DNA of 64,000 bases from CAVWCQ01 sp963753545 (GTDB taxonomy: Bacteria > Chloroflexota > Anaerolineae > Aggregatilineales > Aggregatilineaceae), in the NCBI GenBank assembly GCA_963753545.1, contig CAVWCQ010000008.1:1736001-1800000 (forward strand), read 5' to 3'. Below are positions 54,243 to 63,492 of this stretch, piece by piece; within the stretch, counting starts at the first letter, position 1; each line of letters opens with the position of its first letter. The notes beneath the pieces were generated by a model. The model made no database searches and was not told where the DNA came from. It saw nothing but the letters and a program-made list of their open reading frames with translations. Both the position numbers and the translations under genes were made by a program.

Positions 54243-54397
54243 CACACTCCTCCTCAACACTGTATCAACAGGTCTAAGAACAGTATAGAACCGTGTAGGC
54301 GGCTTGTCTATCATGTTTCGCCGCAATTATGACAATAGATGTCAGTTAATTCGTGTATGATCGAGATAATGGTCAACGGATAATCGGAGAGTGGTGG

Positions 54398-55225
54398 ATG
54401 ATTCAGACAACCACGGGTTATGTGGAGTTGTCGGACGGAAAGCTTTATTACGAAATGGCGGGACAGGGCAGGACGCTCGTGCTGTCCCACGCGGGATTCC
54501 TGGACAGCGGCATGTGGGACGATCAATGGCGTGACCTGACGCAGCGTTACCAGGTGATCCGCTATGATATGCGGGGCTTCGGCAGGTCGAGTCCGGCGAC
54601 GGGGCCCGTATCGCGCCGAGATGATCTGCTGCGGGTGCTGCGTTCCCTGAACGTTGAACGCGCTGCCCTGATCGGATGTTCAATCGGCGCGGAGGCATCG
54701 CTCGATCTGGCGCTCGAACACCCGGAACTGGTGTCCAGTTTGGTTCTTGTCTCGATTATTCCCGGCGGGTTCGAGATGCAGGGCGCGCCGCCGCGTTATC
54801 TGCTGGATATGATGGGAGCCGTTCAGCAGGGCGACATGGCACGCGCGTCCGACTTACAGATTCGTATCTGGGTTGACGGCTCGTTTCGCGAACCGGGGCA
54901 GGTGGATCCCGCTGTGCGCCAACGCGCAGCAGAGATGAACCGGATCGCGCTGGCAAACGGGACGTGGGGCATCGCAGACAACCAGCCGCTCAACCCGCTG
55001 GACCCACCCGCGGCCAAGCGCCTGGCTGAGATTCATGTCCCGACTCTGATCGTGGTCGGAGCGCTGGATCATCCTGAATTTGTGCGGGCGGCGGACGTGC
55101 TGGTGGCGGGCATCCGGGGCGCGAAGAAGCTGATTTTGCCCGACAGCGCGCATGTGCCGAGTATGGAGCGACCGGAGGAGTTCAACCGGGCGGTGGAGGA
55201 ATTTTTAACAGAGGTGGCGAGTTAG
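54398..55225 (+). CDS. Alpha/beta hydrolase
   Basis: 275 residues. Catalytic triad: Ser in ALIGCSIGAEASLDLAL (G-x-S-x-G), Asp in IVVGALDHPEFVRA and His in LPDSAHVPSMERPEEF. The oxyanion strand is LVLSHAGFLDSGMWDD with YDMRGFGRSSPA. The lid region carries an unusually long helical insertion (residues 130-200). GGAGAG six bases upstream supports the ATG at 54398. Possible substrates include enol-lactones (3-oxoadipate type) or esters. Divergent from the kinase gene. Confidence 0.87.
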   Translation: MIQTTTGYVELSDGKLYYEMAGQGRTLVLSHAGFLDSGMWDDQWRDLTQRYQVIRYDMRGFGRSSPATGPVSRRDDLLRVLRSLNVERAALIGCSIGAEASLDLALEHPELVSSLVLVSIIPGGFEMQGAPPRYLLDMMGAVQQGDMARASDLQIRIWVDGSFREPGQVDPAVRQRAAEMNRIALANGTWGIADNQPLNPLDPPAAKRLAEIHVPTLIVVGALDHPEFVRAADVLVAGIRGAKKLILPDSAHVPSMERPEEFNRAVEEFLTEVAS

Positions 55226-55271
55226 AAGAATCTGTGGTGCGGGCGACTACCTCACCGCCCGAGAAAGTTCG

Positions 55272-55320
55272 AGCACCCCTCTCCAGCTAGGCATGGGAAG
55301 CAGCGGCTGGGAGAGGGGTC
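55272..55320. repeat. CCCCTCTCC/GGGAGAGGGG palindrome
   Basis: CACCCCTCTCCAGC and GCTGGGAGAGGGGTC arms around a spacer; between convergent genes, and might also act in termination. Confidence 0.55.
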
Positions 55321-55339
55321 CGTGTGCCGCGATGCGGTG

Positions 55340-56944
55340 TTATTCCATCGTAGCCGGATCAACCACCTGGCGATCCACACACGAATTGTAGGTTCCGCCC
55401 AGGACGATCTTGAAGTCCACGGTGCGATCCGGGTTCGGCTCGTAGAAGATATTTTCGGGGCGGACGTTGAGCAGCGCGGCAATCTCGTTGAGGCTGCTGC
55501 CCTTGGTGCTGCCCGTATAGTCATAGATCAACGTGTCGGCGTAGTCACTGCGATCCGCCGCGCCCACCGGCATGGGGGCAAACCCTTCCCAGATCATGCG
55601 ATCCGTTGCCACGATATCCCAGTCGGGGTTCGTCGTCCCGTTGTAGATTTCGATGCGCGCGTTTTCCAGCCGCAGGCGGTTCTGCGTGGGTGGGGCCAGG
55701 AAGTTTTCGATCAACCGGACCATGCCGCCCGTTGGATCGGGAAGCTGGACATTGTCGCCGTTGGGCGGCTGCCAGGCTATCGTCTCGATGCCTTTGCGGA
55801 AGAAGTGATTCTCGATGTCGTTTGGCTCGATGCTGAGCGCCAGCGGCATCAGGCTGATCACTTCAGAGAGCGGCATATTGGTTTCGACCACCGAGGTCAT
55901 GTCGTTCCACAGGTCAGGAATCTGGGTGATCAGGCCTTCCGCCTTACTCTCCGCCCACATCGCGCGCAGAATCTGCTGCTGGCGGCGTCCCCGGTCAAAG
56001 TCGATGCTGCTGTGGCGGCTGCGGGCATACCACAGGGCGAGATCGGCATCCATCTTGTACACGCCGACGGGCATCGTCCACAGTTCATAATCTTCCAGCC
56101 CTGGTGTGTTATCTTCACCGGGTCCCTGGTAGCGGTAGTCCCGGATCGGGCAGTCTACGGCAACCGTCACACCACCCAGGCGGTTAATGATCTCCTCAAA
56201 GCCGTTAAAGTCCACCATCGCGTAATAGTGTACTTCCAGGCCGAAATTGTAGAGGATGGTCTGGCGCAGCATGCCCCAGCCGCCATCCGTCCAGCCAATT
56301 GCCGCGCCGTACCACCACGCCGTATTGAGCCGCCCCATACCCCAATTCGGGATATAGACGTACAGATCGCGGGGCAGGGAGAGCATGCTGACGGTGTTCG
56401 TGTCGCGGTTGATCGAGACGACGATCATGGTGTCCGTGTGGAAGTTCGGATCGGTGGGCACGACTTCGCCATCATTGCCGAGCAGCAGCACATTGAGGAT
56501 TTCGTAGGGATTGCCGCTCTCGTCTGTCGAGCGGAAGCGCGGCATCGCCGTTGGAACGGCGGTTGGCTGCTGGTCGTTCTGAGTGACGACATCTGGATAA
56601 TAAATGGTCGGTGTGGGCAGAACGGCAGGTTCCGTCGGGGTGACGGTCGCCGACGGCGCGGCGGTCGGCGTTTCGGTTGGAGTCAGAGTAATCGTCGCCG
56701 TCGCCGGAGGTGTAAAAGTCGCTGATGGCGCGACAGTCGCGGTGGGCTGGGCCAGTGTTGCCGTGAAGCGCGGCGTGTTGGTCGGCGGCATCGTTGGCGC
56801 GGCGGGCGGCGCGGATCGCGGCGTATTGGTCGGTGGGGCAGTGGGCGGCTGCTGGGCCGATGACGTCCCGGTTGACCATATTCCGGTGAGAGCGATTAGC
56901 AGGGCGAGAACGGATAGTATAAGAGCAGCAAAACGGACGCGCAT
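55340..56944 (-). CDS. LytR-CpsA-Psr (LCP) family protein with Thr/Pro stalk
   Basis: 534 residues. One N-terminal membrane helix (VRFAALILSVLALLIALTGI), then a Thr/Pro/Ala-rich stalk of about 100 residues (TPTxTPT-type repeats). The LCP domain has LNVLLLGNDGEV, HTDTMIVVSINRDTNTVSML, LPRDLYVYIP and RSRHSSIDFDRGRRQQQIL, with the conserved Asp and Arg residues. A C-terminal LytR_C-like domain follows (NARIEIYNGTTNPDWDIVA). LCP enzymes attach glycopolymers to peptidoglycan or proteins. ATG at 56944 is preferred to the TTG at 56962, given GGAG at ten bases. Confidence 0.9.
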   Translation of the reverse strand: MRVRFAALILSVLALLIALTGIWSTGTSSAQQPPTAPPTNTPRSAPPAAPTMPPTNTPRFTATLAQPTATVAPSATFTPPATATITLTPTETPTAAPSATVTPTEPAVLPTPTIYYPDVVTQNDQQPTAVPTAMPRFRSTDESGNPYEILNVLLLGNDGEVVPTDPNFHTDTMIVVSINRDTNTVSMLSLPRDLYVYIPNWGMGRLNTAWWYGAAIGWTDGGWGMLRQTILYNFGLEVHYYAMVDFNGFEEIINRLGGVTVAVDCPIRDYRYQGPGEDNTPGLEDYELWTMPVGVYKMDADLALWYARSRHSSIDFDRGRRQQQILRAMWAESKAEGLITQIPDLWNDMTSVVETNMPLSEVISLMPLALSIEPNDIENHFFRKGIETIAWQPPNGDNVQLPDPTGGMVRLIENFLAPPTQNRLRLENARIEIYNGTTNPDWDIVATDRMIWEGFAPMPVGAADRSDYADTLIYDYTGSTKGSSLNEIAALLNVRPENIFYEPNPDRTVDFKIVLGGTYNSCVDRQVVDPATME

Positions 56945-57039
56945 AAGATTAGGACTCCGCAACCAGCGTTTAAGTAAAGCGGCCCAAGTTTAGCGCGTGA
57001 TTGCTGCTCTGCAACAGGTCGTCGGTCAGGCGTGGGGAA

Positions 57040-57112
57040 GAAGCACCTCACCCCGGCTCAGCAAGAACGGCTGAGCTTTCCCCTCTCCAGGCGTCGCTGG
57101 CGAGGGGAGAAA
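57040..57112 (-). repeat. CTCGCCAGCG...GGTGAGGTGCTT repeat, inverted copy
   Basis: On the minus strand CTCGCCAGCGACGCCTGGAG, then CTCAGCC/GGCTGAG-type arms and GGGGTGAGGTGCTT. Same order as 21966-22040. It abuts the esterase stop. Confidence 0.65.
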
Positions 57113-57114
57113 GC

Positions 57115-57960
57115 TTATTCTATTCCGGCGTAGAAGCGGAGATAGTCGGCGGCGTGACCACCCCAATAACTCCAATCGTGGACACCGGGCCAGACGTGCA
57201 TCTCGTAGGCGATGTGTTCATCGAGCAGCACCGGGATCAGATCGTAGACTCCGTTCTTCCACACGTCGTTGGTGCCCGTATCAATCCAAAACCGCATATC
57301 ATCCGGCCAGCCTTCCAGGGCGATGATCCGGCTGGGGTTGTTCTGATCAAATAATTCCTGGTCATAGCCATAGAGATAGGGCGGGGCATCTTCCTCCTGG
57401 GTGAGCAGGGCAGGGCTGTGGATGCCGATGGCGCTGAACATATCCGAGTAGTGCAGTCCCAGGTAGAGCGCCCCGAATCCGCCCATGCTCAGCCCGCCAA
57501 TGCTCCGGCTCTCCCGCGTGGCGGCGGTCGGAAATTCAGTATCAACGGCTGAGACGAGTTCATCCACGATATACGTTTCATAATCGCCCTCATAGCTGTT
57601 GACATAAAAACTGTTGTCGCCGTCGGGCATCAGGATCACCAGCGGTTTGATTTCACCCGCCAGGATCAGATCGGTAGCTGTATCGTCCAGGTGGCCCCAC
57701 TCGACCCAATCCCGGTTATCACCGCTCCAACCGTGCAGCATGACCAGCAGCGGCAGATCATCCAGGGTGCACCAGTTCGGCGGCAGGTAAACGGAATAAT
57801 TCTTTATGTGGTCGCCCAGCGCGGCGCTGTTTATTTCCCGTGTGATTACTGTGCCGGAGTCCGGGGAACAGGCGGCTGGTTCATTATCCTGGGCCAGGGT
57901 GGGCAGGGCAGAGCCAAGCAGTAAGACAAGCAAAACGAGAATAAGGGTGGGGCGGAACAT
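57115..57960 (-). CDS. Secreted esterase (PF00756-like, feruloyl/S-formyl type)
   Basis: 281 residues. Signal peptide LILVLLVLLLGSALPTLA. The esterase core has SVYLPPNWCTLDDLPLLVML, HGWSGDNRDW, MPDGDNSFYVNSYEGDYETY and the nucleophile Ser in SIGGLSMGGFGALYLGL; the late His is in WPGVHDWSYWGGHA. AGGAAGG precedes the ATG at 57960. The branch includes feruloyl esterases and mycolyl transferases; the substrate is unknown. Confidence 0.86.
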   Translation of the reverse strand: MFRPTLILVLLVLLLGSALPTLAQDNEPAACSPDSGTVITREINSAALGDHIKNYSVYLPPNWCTLDDLPLLVMLHGWSGDNRDWVEWGHLDDTATDLILAGEIKPLVILMPDGDNSFYVNSYEGDYETYIVDELVSAVDTEFPTAATRESRSIGGLSMGGFGALYLGLHYSDMFSAIGIHSPALLTQEEDAPPYLYGYDQELFDQNNPSRIIALEGWPDDMRFWIDTGTNDVWKNGVYDLIPVLLDEHIAYEMHVWPGVHDWSYWGGHAADYLRFYAGIE

Positions 57961-58000
57961 AGGATTCCTTCCTGAGAAGTGAGGCGCACAAGCACTATAC

Positions 58001-58033
58001 AACAAAACCGGGCGGTGAACATTAGCCGCCCGG
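58001..58033 (-). terminator. Terminator after the LysM/sensor-kinase operon
   Basis: On the minus strand CCGGGCGG pairs with CCGCCCGG around ten bases, followed by TTTTG. Confidence 0.8.
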
Positions 58034-58070
58034 CTAAACCTCATAGGCTGAGTGGTTAATAACTGCTGTC

Positions 58071-59336
58071 CTACGGTTCGAAGCGGACGCGCACCGTACA
58101 CTGCGGCAGATAGTTGCCTGTGTTATCAACGACCGTCAGGCGCAGCCAGTAATCACCGGGGACGAAGGCCGCCGTGTTGAGTGTGCCTAACTGCCCGTTA
58201 GAAACCTGCGTGTTAAAGACATCCAGCGTGGCGAAATCACCATCACCCGTGCCGCCGCCCGATACCTGGAGGCGGTAGAACTGGAAATCGGGATGGGTCG
58301 CCGTGCCGAAAATGGCAACCGTACCGCGCAGGACTGTACCCGCGACCGGGCTGCTGATCGTCGCCGCAGGGTTGCCGCAGTCGAAACTGCTGTAGTTGCC
58401 CGATGGGGCATTACCCGCTGGGACGTTCCCGGACGGGGCCGAGGGCGTGACATTGCTGCCGGGCGGTATGAACAGAATCTGGCCCGCCGTGATGTTCGCC
58501 GCATTGTTCAGACAGTTGGCCTCGGCGAGCGTCGCCTGGGGCAGTTTGAAACGCAGCGACAGGGCGAACAGCGTATCGCCCGGCTGGATGGTGTAGCTGA
58601 TCCAGCCCTGCGGAACGGTACAGCCGCTGGGAACTGGCGTATTGGTGCGTTCGCCCCCAAACGGCGTGATGCTCGGCGTTAGCGTGGGGTAGGGCGTGAA
58701 GGTCAGCGTCGCCTTGATCTCAGTCGCTGTTGGCGTGAACGTTTGGGTTGGGCGCGGCGTGCGCGTCGGCGTATTCGTGTTTGTCGGGCGCGGAGTTGCC
58801 GTCAACGTGGGGCGCTCCGTCGGCGTGTTGGATGGGCGCGGCGTTTCGGTAACGGTCGGGCGCTCGGTTGGGGTGAGCGTCGGAACCGGCTGGGTTGGGC
58901 GCTGCGTTGGTTGATCCGCCGGCTTTTCGGTGGGCGTCTCTGTAGCAGCAGGTTGTTCTGTCGGGCGCTCGGTGGGCGTCTCGCTGGGTTCCTCGGTGGC
59001 AGCCACAACCGGGCGATCCGTAGGGGCTGGTTCTGGGGTAGCGGTTTCAGATGGTTTCTGTGTCGCTGTGTCGCTAGCTGCGGGCTGCGTTGGTGTATCC
59101 GTCCCGGCAGGGCTGGACAGGATGGCGACTTCTTCGCTGGTCGCTTCCAGGGTGATCACTCGCTGCGTTTGTCTGGCGTACCATGATACAGCGGTACTCG
59201 TCCGGTCGCTGTCGGTTGGTTCGTCGGCATGGCTGCTCAGCGTGACGATAATGCCAAACGTCAGCGCGACAGCCAGGGTCCCAACGACAACCAGGGCGAC
59301 AATCATTTCGTTGCCTCGATTGCGGCGGCGGTCCAT
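58071..59336 (-). CDS. Membrane-anchored LysM protein with long Thr/Pro stalk
   Basis: 421 residues. A short basic N-terminus and one helix (MIVALVVVGTLAVALTFGII) anchor it. Residues about 80-235 are Thr/Pro/Glu-rich repeats (PTERPT, PTNTxTP). A single LysM domain follows (WISYTIQPGDTLFALSLRF, LAEANCLNN, LFIPPGSN), then a beta-rich C-terminal domain (FQFYRLQVSGGGTGDG, DYWLRLTVVDNTGNY). It likely binds peptidoglycan or glycan outside the cell. Its ATG directly follows the sensor kinase stop (TAG then ATG), so the two genes are coupled. Confidence 0.85.
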   Translation of the reverse strand: MDRRRNRGNEMIVALVVVGTLAVALTFGIIVTLSSHADEPTDSDRTSTAVSWYARQTQRVITLEATSEEVAILSSPAGTDTPTQPAASDTATQKPSETATPEPAPTDRPVVAATEEPSETPTERPTEQPAATETPTEKPADQPTQRPTQPVPTLTPTERPTVTETPRPSNTPTERPTLTATPRPTNTNTPTRTPRPTQTFTPTATEIKATLTFTPYPTLTPSITPFGGERTNTPVPSGCTVPQGWISYTIQPGDTLFALSLRFKLPQATLAEANCLNNAANITAGQILFIPPGSNVTPSAPSGNVPAGNAPSGNYSSFDCGNPAATISSPVAGTVLRGTVAIFGTATHPDFQFYRLQVSGGGTGDGDFATLDVFNTQVSNGQLGTLNTAAFVPGDYWLRLTVVDNTGNYLPQCTVRVRFEP

Positions 59337-62300
59337 CTATGCCTCCTCCGCAGGTCTGCGCTGCGGCAGCAGTGGGAGAATAAACTGGAAAGTGCTGCCC
59401 GTACCGATCTGGCTTTCCAACCAGATCGCGCCGCCGTGGGCCTCGACCAGCGTCTTGGCAATCGACAGCCCGACGCCTGTATCGCCCAGTCCTTCGATCA
59501 GCGGGTTATCGGCGCGGTAGAGCCGTCCGAATACACGCCGCTGTTCGTCCGGCGGGACGCCTCCTCCCTGGTCGGTGACGGTGACATAAATCGCATCAAC
59601 GGGCTGACCGGCGGCGATGGAAGGCGATCCGACGGGCGGGATCAGACTCGGTTTGTAACAGGCGCTGATCGACACTTCGCCGTTTTGGGGCGAGGCGAGA
59701 TAAGCATTCGAGAGAAGCTGCATCATCACCTGATACATGGCGTCCCGATCCGCGCGCAGCGGCGGCACTTTTTCCGGCAGATTCATGTGCAGCGTGATGC
59801 TCTTTTCGCGGAACTGGTTCCCGGCGGCGGTGATCGCGTCTTCGATCACTTCCAGCATATCGATGGTGGCGGGTTGCAGTTTCAGGCTGTCCGAGTCCAG
59901 GGCCGTGACGCTGACCAGATCCTGAATCAGGTGATTCAGCCGGTCAATATTGGCCTGAACGCGCTGCAGGAACTGCCGCTGCAATGCGCCGAGGATGCCC
60001 ACCGATTCGCTGAGCAGCAGGTCGGTGTAGCCCATAATCGAACTCATCGGTGTGCGCAGTTCCTGCGAGATCGACAGGATCACGTCGGAATTTTCCGGCG
60101 CGATGGGCCGCGTTGCCTGGGTACTGGAACTGCTCGGCGGGCGGCTGATCTGGTGGCTGATCAGGTCCATGTCGTTGCGGGCCTGGATCAACTGCTCTTC
60201 GAGCGCCTGCCGTTCGTGCGTCAGTTCATCAATCATGCCCTTCAGCGTGCCGACGCCATCCGCTCCCAACTGTTCGAGCAGGTCGCGGTCACCTTCGGCG
60301 CGGGCCATGAGTTGGTCGCGCTCTGTTTGCAGAGCCGTAACGTTGGCCAGCAGCCGGGCGCGTTCGCCTTCAAAGGCGGCGTGTTCCTCGCTGAGACCCA
60401 TCGTCTCTTCGTGCGCCTTCTGGATGGCAAAATTCGTGTCGTCCAGTTCGGCCTGAACTCCGGTCAGTTCAGCCAGCAGGCGGGTGCGCTGGTCGAGCCA
60501 GTCTTCGCGGGCCTTCAGCAGATCGTCGCGTTCGGCGCGCATCGCGTCACGGCTCTTGATCAGCGCTTCGCGGTCGGTTGCCAGGCGGCGGATATCGCCT
60601 TCCAGGGCGGCTAACTGAGCTTCGCGTTCGGTCTCGCGCTGGATACGATCTTCCAGTTTGGCGCGTTCCGCCAGCAGCAGATCGCGCTCCTGGGCGGAGC
60701 GTTCGGCGCGGGTTTTATAATAGGCGCGCTCTTCGGTGAGCTTGCTGAGAGCCTGGGCGACGGCCATCGGCCCGCCTTCGATTCCCAGCGAGCGAAGCTG
60801 ATCCTGCACGGTGTCCAGTTCCGTCTTCATCTGGTCGCGCTCGGCAGACAGACGCGCTTTGTCGGTGCTGAGTTCTTCGAGCATTTCGCGCAGCGCGCCG
60901 GGAACGGCTGTTTCGCGCGCCGAACGGATATCGTCCAGGTTGCGTTCCAGCTTGGTTTTCTGGACCTGAAGCTCGTCGCGCTCGCGCCGGAGATTGTCGA
61001 TCATGGCGCTGTAAACATCCTGATCGCTCTCCCCGGTGGCGCTGACCAGGGTCGCCTGCGCTTCTTGCAGGGCCAGGGAGAGGCGTTCGCGCTCGGTGGC
61101 CAGTTCGTGCCGTTCGCGCGAAAGGGCGTCAATCCGCTGCGTGATGCTCAGATCCGCGCCGCCACTATCCGCCAGCACCTGCGCCAGGCGGCTGCGCTCG
61201 TAATCCAATTCGACCTGAAGATCGCGCACCAGCCCGCTGAGTTCGAGAATCTGCTGCTGGGCAAGTTCCAGCCCGGCCTGCATTTCCTGGCGGGCGGTCT
61301 GCGGGGTCTCTTCCCCTTCTTCGCCACGGGTGACAACGGCTTCAATGCGGCGGCTGTCCTCTTCGGCTCTGGACGCCTGTACCGCCTGGCTGAGCACGAG
61401 CAGCCGCGCCGCGACGGGAGCCAACCCTTCGAGCAGGACGCGCTCACCGTCGAGCAGTTCGCGGTTGGTGTAGGGCAAACCAACGATCAGCACACCGACC
61501 ACCTTGCCGGAGCGCATCAAGGGCTGAATATAAGCCGGGCCGACCTGCCCGATGTCGAGCCGGGTGTAAAAATCGACCAGTTCATCGAGGTTGGTCTTGG
61601 GCAGCAGGGTCATCTGCGAACGGTCCTGCGCGGCCTTGACCAACGTCGGCTGTTCTTCCAGGTTGAGGACCAGCCCAGGGAGCGCGTTCTGGCGGATATG
61701 ATCGTAGGCGGCAATGACATCGGCCCATGCCTGATCCTGCTTGACAGCCAGCACCGCGACGTCCGCTTTGAGGACATTGGCGACGGCGCTGACGATCTGC
61801 TTGGGGAGGGCCGCCGGGTCTTCTTTTTCCAGCATCATGCCCAGCGCTTTGAGCAGGGTCATCAACTCCGACTGGGCCATAAAGCCGCTGGGCCGGACGG
61901 GACGGGCGATTTCCGGCAGGACGACGGCGGGCTGCGGTTTCGAGACTGCCTCCGCGTATTCCGATACCTCATCAATGGCGACGCTCAACTGGTCGATCAC
62001 CAGCCGGTAGATGATCGTGGCGAACATAGGCAGCGCCGCCAGGAAACCCAGCCGCAGCGCTCCAGATGTGTCGCCGTCCAGATTTTCGGCGCTGATGCGG
62101 GCGGTTGTGTAGGAATAACCAGCCAGTAAAAGCAGGAAGAAGACCAGTTTGAGAGGAATATCCGCCGTGTTGTGGTAGCGGGTTAGCAGCAGGGCAATCG
62201 ACGTAATAATCATGATACCGGGAACGAGCGTCCACATGAAGCCGAGATAATGCTCGTTAAAGTCCTTGTTATCGGCCTGACCGTACCACGATATCGCCGT

Positions 62301-62693
62301 TGCCACATATGCGCCGATCAGCAGCAGACAGATGATCGCGGTCGTTCTCCAGGTGCGGCGCTCGGGCCGGTCACTGTCAGCGGCAAGCAGCGCGGCGCTG
62401 GCAAGGACGATCACCACCGCATTGATCGCTCGTTCGAGCGGCGGCAGAATGGCGTCGTCGGGCACATCGGTGACCAGGGTATACAGCGCACCACCCATCA
62501 GCGAAATCCAGGCGATGAGCATGGCTGTCAGCAGAACTGCATAGCGCCCGGCTGCCTTTTCGCCGGAGCCGCGCAGACGCTGACCCAGCGCCATAAACAG
62601 AGCCGCCTGAGTGATGGCGATCACTGCCAGGAAGTAGATCAGCTCCCCGGTCGGCTCAACGAACAGATTCAGAAATTCAGGCGCAGAATCCAT
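59337..62693 (-). CDS. Large membrane sensor histidine kinase with GAF and coiled coil
   Basis: 1118 residues. About seven or eight N-terminal membrane helices (residues 10-240), then a GAF-like domain (about 270-440; VADVIAAYDHIRQNALPGLV, YIQPLMRSGKVVGVLIVGLP). A long coiled coil follows (about 460-850, rich in LxxERD patterns). The phosphoacceptor region reads ILSISQELRTPMSSIMGYTD: the usual SHE(L/F)R His is replaced by Gln. The HATPase domain has MMQLLSNAYLASPQNGE, DQGGGVPPDEQRRVFGRLY and GLGDTGVGLSIAKTLVEAHG. Without the His it may sense or scaffold rather than autophosphorylate. Heads an operon with the LysM gene. Confidence 0.85.
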   Translation of the reverse strand: MDSAPEFLNLFVEPTGELIYFLAVIAITQAALFMALGQRLRGSGEKAAGRYAVLLTAMLIAWISLMGGALYTLVTDVPDDAILPPLERAINAVVIVLASAALLAADSDRPERRTWRTTAIICLLLIGAYVATAISWYGQADNKDFNEHYLGFMWTLVPGIMIITSIALLLTRYHNTADIPLKLVFFLLLLAGYSYTTARISAENLDGDTSGALRLGFLAALPMFATIIYRLVIDQLSVAIDEVSEYAEAVSKPQPAVVLPEIARPVRPSGFMAQSELMTLLKALGMMLEKEDPAALPKQIVSAVANVLKADVAVLAVKQDQAWADVIAAYDHIRQNALPGLVLNLEEQPTLVKAAQDRSQMTLLPKTNLDELVDFYTRLDIGQVGPAYIQPLMRSGKVVGVLIVGLPYTNRELLDGERVLLEGLAPVAARLLVLSQAVQASRAEEDSRRIEAVVTRGEEGEETPQTARQEMQAGLELAQQQILELSGLVRDLQVELDYERSRLAQVLADSGGADLSITQRIDALSRERHELATERERLSLALQEAQATLVSATGESDQDVYSAMIDNLRRERDELQVQKTKLERNLDDIRSARETAVPGALREMLEELSTDKARLSAERDQMKTELDTVQDQLRSLGIEGGPMAVAQALSKLTEERAYYKTRAERSAQERDLLLAERAKLEDRIQRETEREAQLAALEGDIRRLATDREALIKSRDAMRAERDDLLKAREDWLDQRTRLLAELTGVQAELDDTNFAIQKAHEETMGLSEEHAAFEGERARLLANVTALQTERDQLMARAEGDRDLLEQLGADGVGTLKGMIDELTHERQALEEQLIQARNDMDLISHQISRPPSSSSTQATRPIAPENSDVILSISQELRTPMSSIMGYTDLLLSESVGILGALQRQFLQRVQANIDRLNHLIQDLVSVTALDSDSLKLQPATIDMLEVIEDAITAAGNQFREKSITLHMNLPEKVPPLRADRDAMYQVMMQLLSNAYLASPQNGEVSISACYKPSLIPPVGSPSIAAGQPVDAIYVTVTDQGGGVPPDEQRRVFGRLYRADNPLIEGLGDTGVGLSIAKTLVEAHGGAIWLESQIGTGSTFQFILPLLPQRRPAEEA

Positions 62694-62727
62694 GCAGCTC
62701 TTCCTCAGTAAAGTTTCCCACAGCGCA

Positions 62728-62736
62728 AGTATAGCA
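62728..62736 (-). promoter_or_regulatory. Extended -10 for the large sensor kinase
   Basis: On the minus strand TGCTATACT, 35 bases upstream of the ATG at 62693. Confidence 0.5.
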
Positions 62737-62815
62737 CGGCTGTGCGATTAGCGCGCAGCGTCAGGACTACGTGCTGGTAAGAATTTGGTTTGTATTCTAC
62801 ATCTTCTGCGCTGAT

Positions 62816-62845
62816 TTGGCATTTCGCCGGGCGGCGCGGTACACT
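62816..62845 (+). promoter_or_regulatory. Putative promoter of the Nudix gene
   Basis: TTGGCA, 18-base spacer, TACACT; about 70 bases before the TTG start. Confidence 0.5.
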
Positions 62846-62913
62846 ACGCGGCCAAATAAGGGGGGCCATGCGCAGATCATCTTGCCTGGCCTCTTCGTGT
62901 TTCAGGAGTCCAT

Positions 62914-63438
62914 TTGATCGACAATCGTGAGAGTGCTGCCCGCCAAACCGGGGCGCGCCGCCGGCTGGCGCTTGTTATGCGCCGCTTCCCCTGGAGTGGG
63001 CGGGCTGTGCAGTTCGTCTACCGGATATGGCAGCCGCGTTTCTCGGTGGGCGTGATTGGCGTGCTGCTGGATGAATTTGCTGAACGGGTGTTACTGGTCG
63101 AACATATCTTCCACACCTTCCGGCCCTGGGGGCTGCCCGGCGGCTGGATCGCGCGCGGCGAGGATCCAGCGCGGACGGCAGAACGCGAATACCGCGAGGA
63201 AACCGGGCTGCATGTGCGGGCCGTTACCCCGCTGCTGATCCAGCGCACGCCCGAACTGCATCATCACATGGATATTGTTTTCCTGATGGCCCTGGATGGT
63301 GACGGGCAGACGATACGGCTCAACCGGGAACTGCTGGACTATCGCTGGTTTTCGTGCGATGATCTGCCGCCGCTGGTCGCGATTTACGGGCAGGCGATCC
63401 GGGCTGCGCTTGAGTGGGTAGCACGCGGAAAGAAATAA
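62914..63438 (+). CDS. Nudix hydrolase
   Basis: 174 residues. The Nudix box is intact: the glycine-led PWGLPGGWIARGEDPAR runs into TAEREYREETGLHV, giving G-x5-E-x7-REUxEExGU. The start is TTG at 62914 with AGGAG seven bases upstream. These enzymes hydrolyse nucleoside diphosphates linked to another group. The N-terminal ~45 residues are a basic extension (RRLALVMRRFPWSGRAVQFV). The substrate is unknown. The next gene starts 54 bases on and may be cotranscribed. Confidence 0.9.
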   Translation: MIDNRESAARQTGARRRLALVMRRFPWSGRAVQFVYRIWQPRFSVGVIGVLLDEFAERVLLVEHIFHTFRPWGLPGGWIARGEDPARTAEREYREETGLHVRAVTPLLIQRTPELHHHMDIVFLMALDGDGQTIRLNRELLDYRWFSCDDLPPLVAIYGQAIRAALEWVARGKK

Positions 63439-63492
63439 ATCACCGCCGGGAGCGGGAGAAAAGCAAGCGCGATTTATTGAGGAGAAGATAGG

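Noticed and set aside
55322..56725. 467-codon plus-strand open frame opposite the LCP gene
   Set aside because: It is antisense to a clear LCP protein. Its sequence is His/Arg/Val-rich and matches no family; the long frame results from high GC and codon bias on the other strand.
59229..60614. 461-codon plus-strand frame and a 354-codon one at 61065-62129 opposite the sensor kinase
   Set aside because: Both are mirror frames of the coding strand, with low-complexity Arg/Gln/His composition and no start signal.
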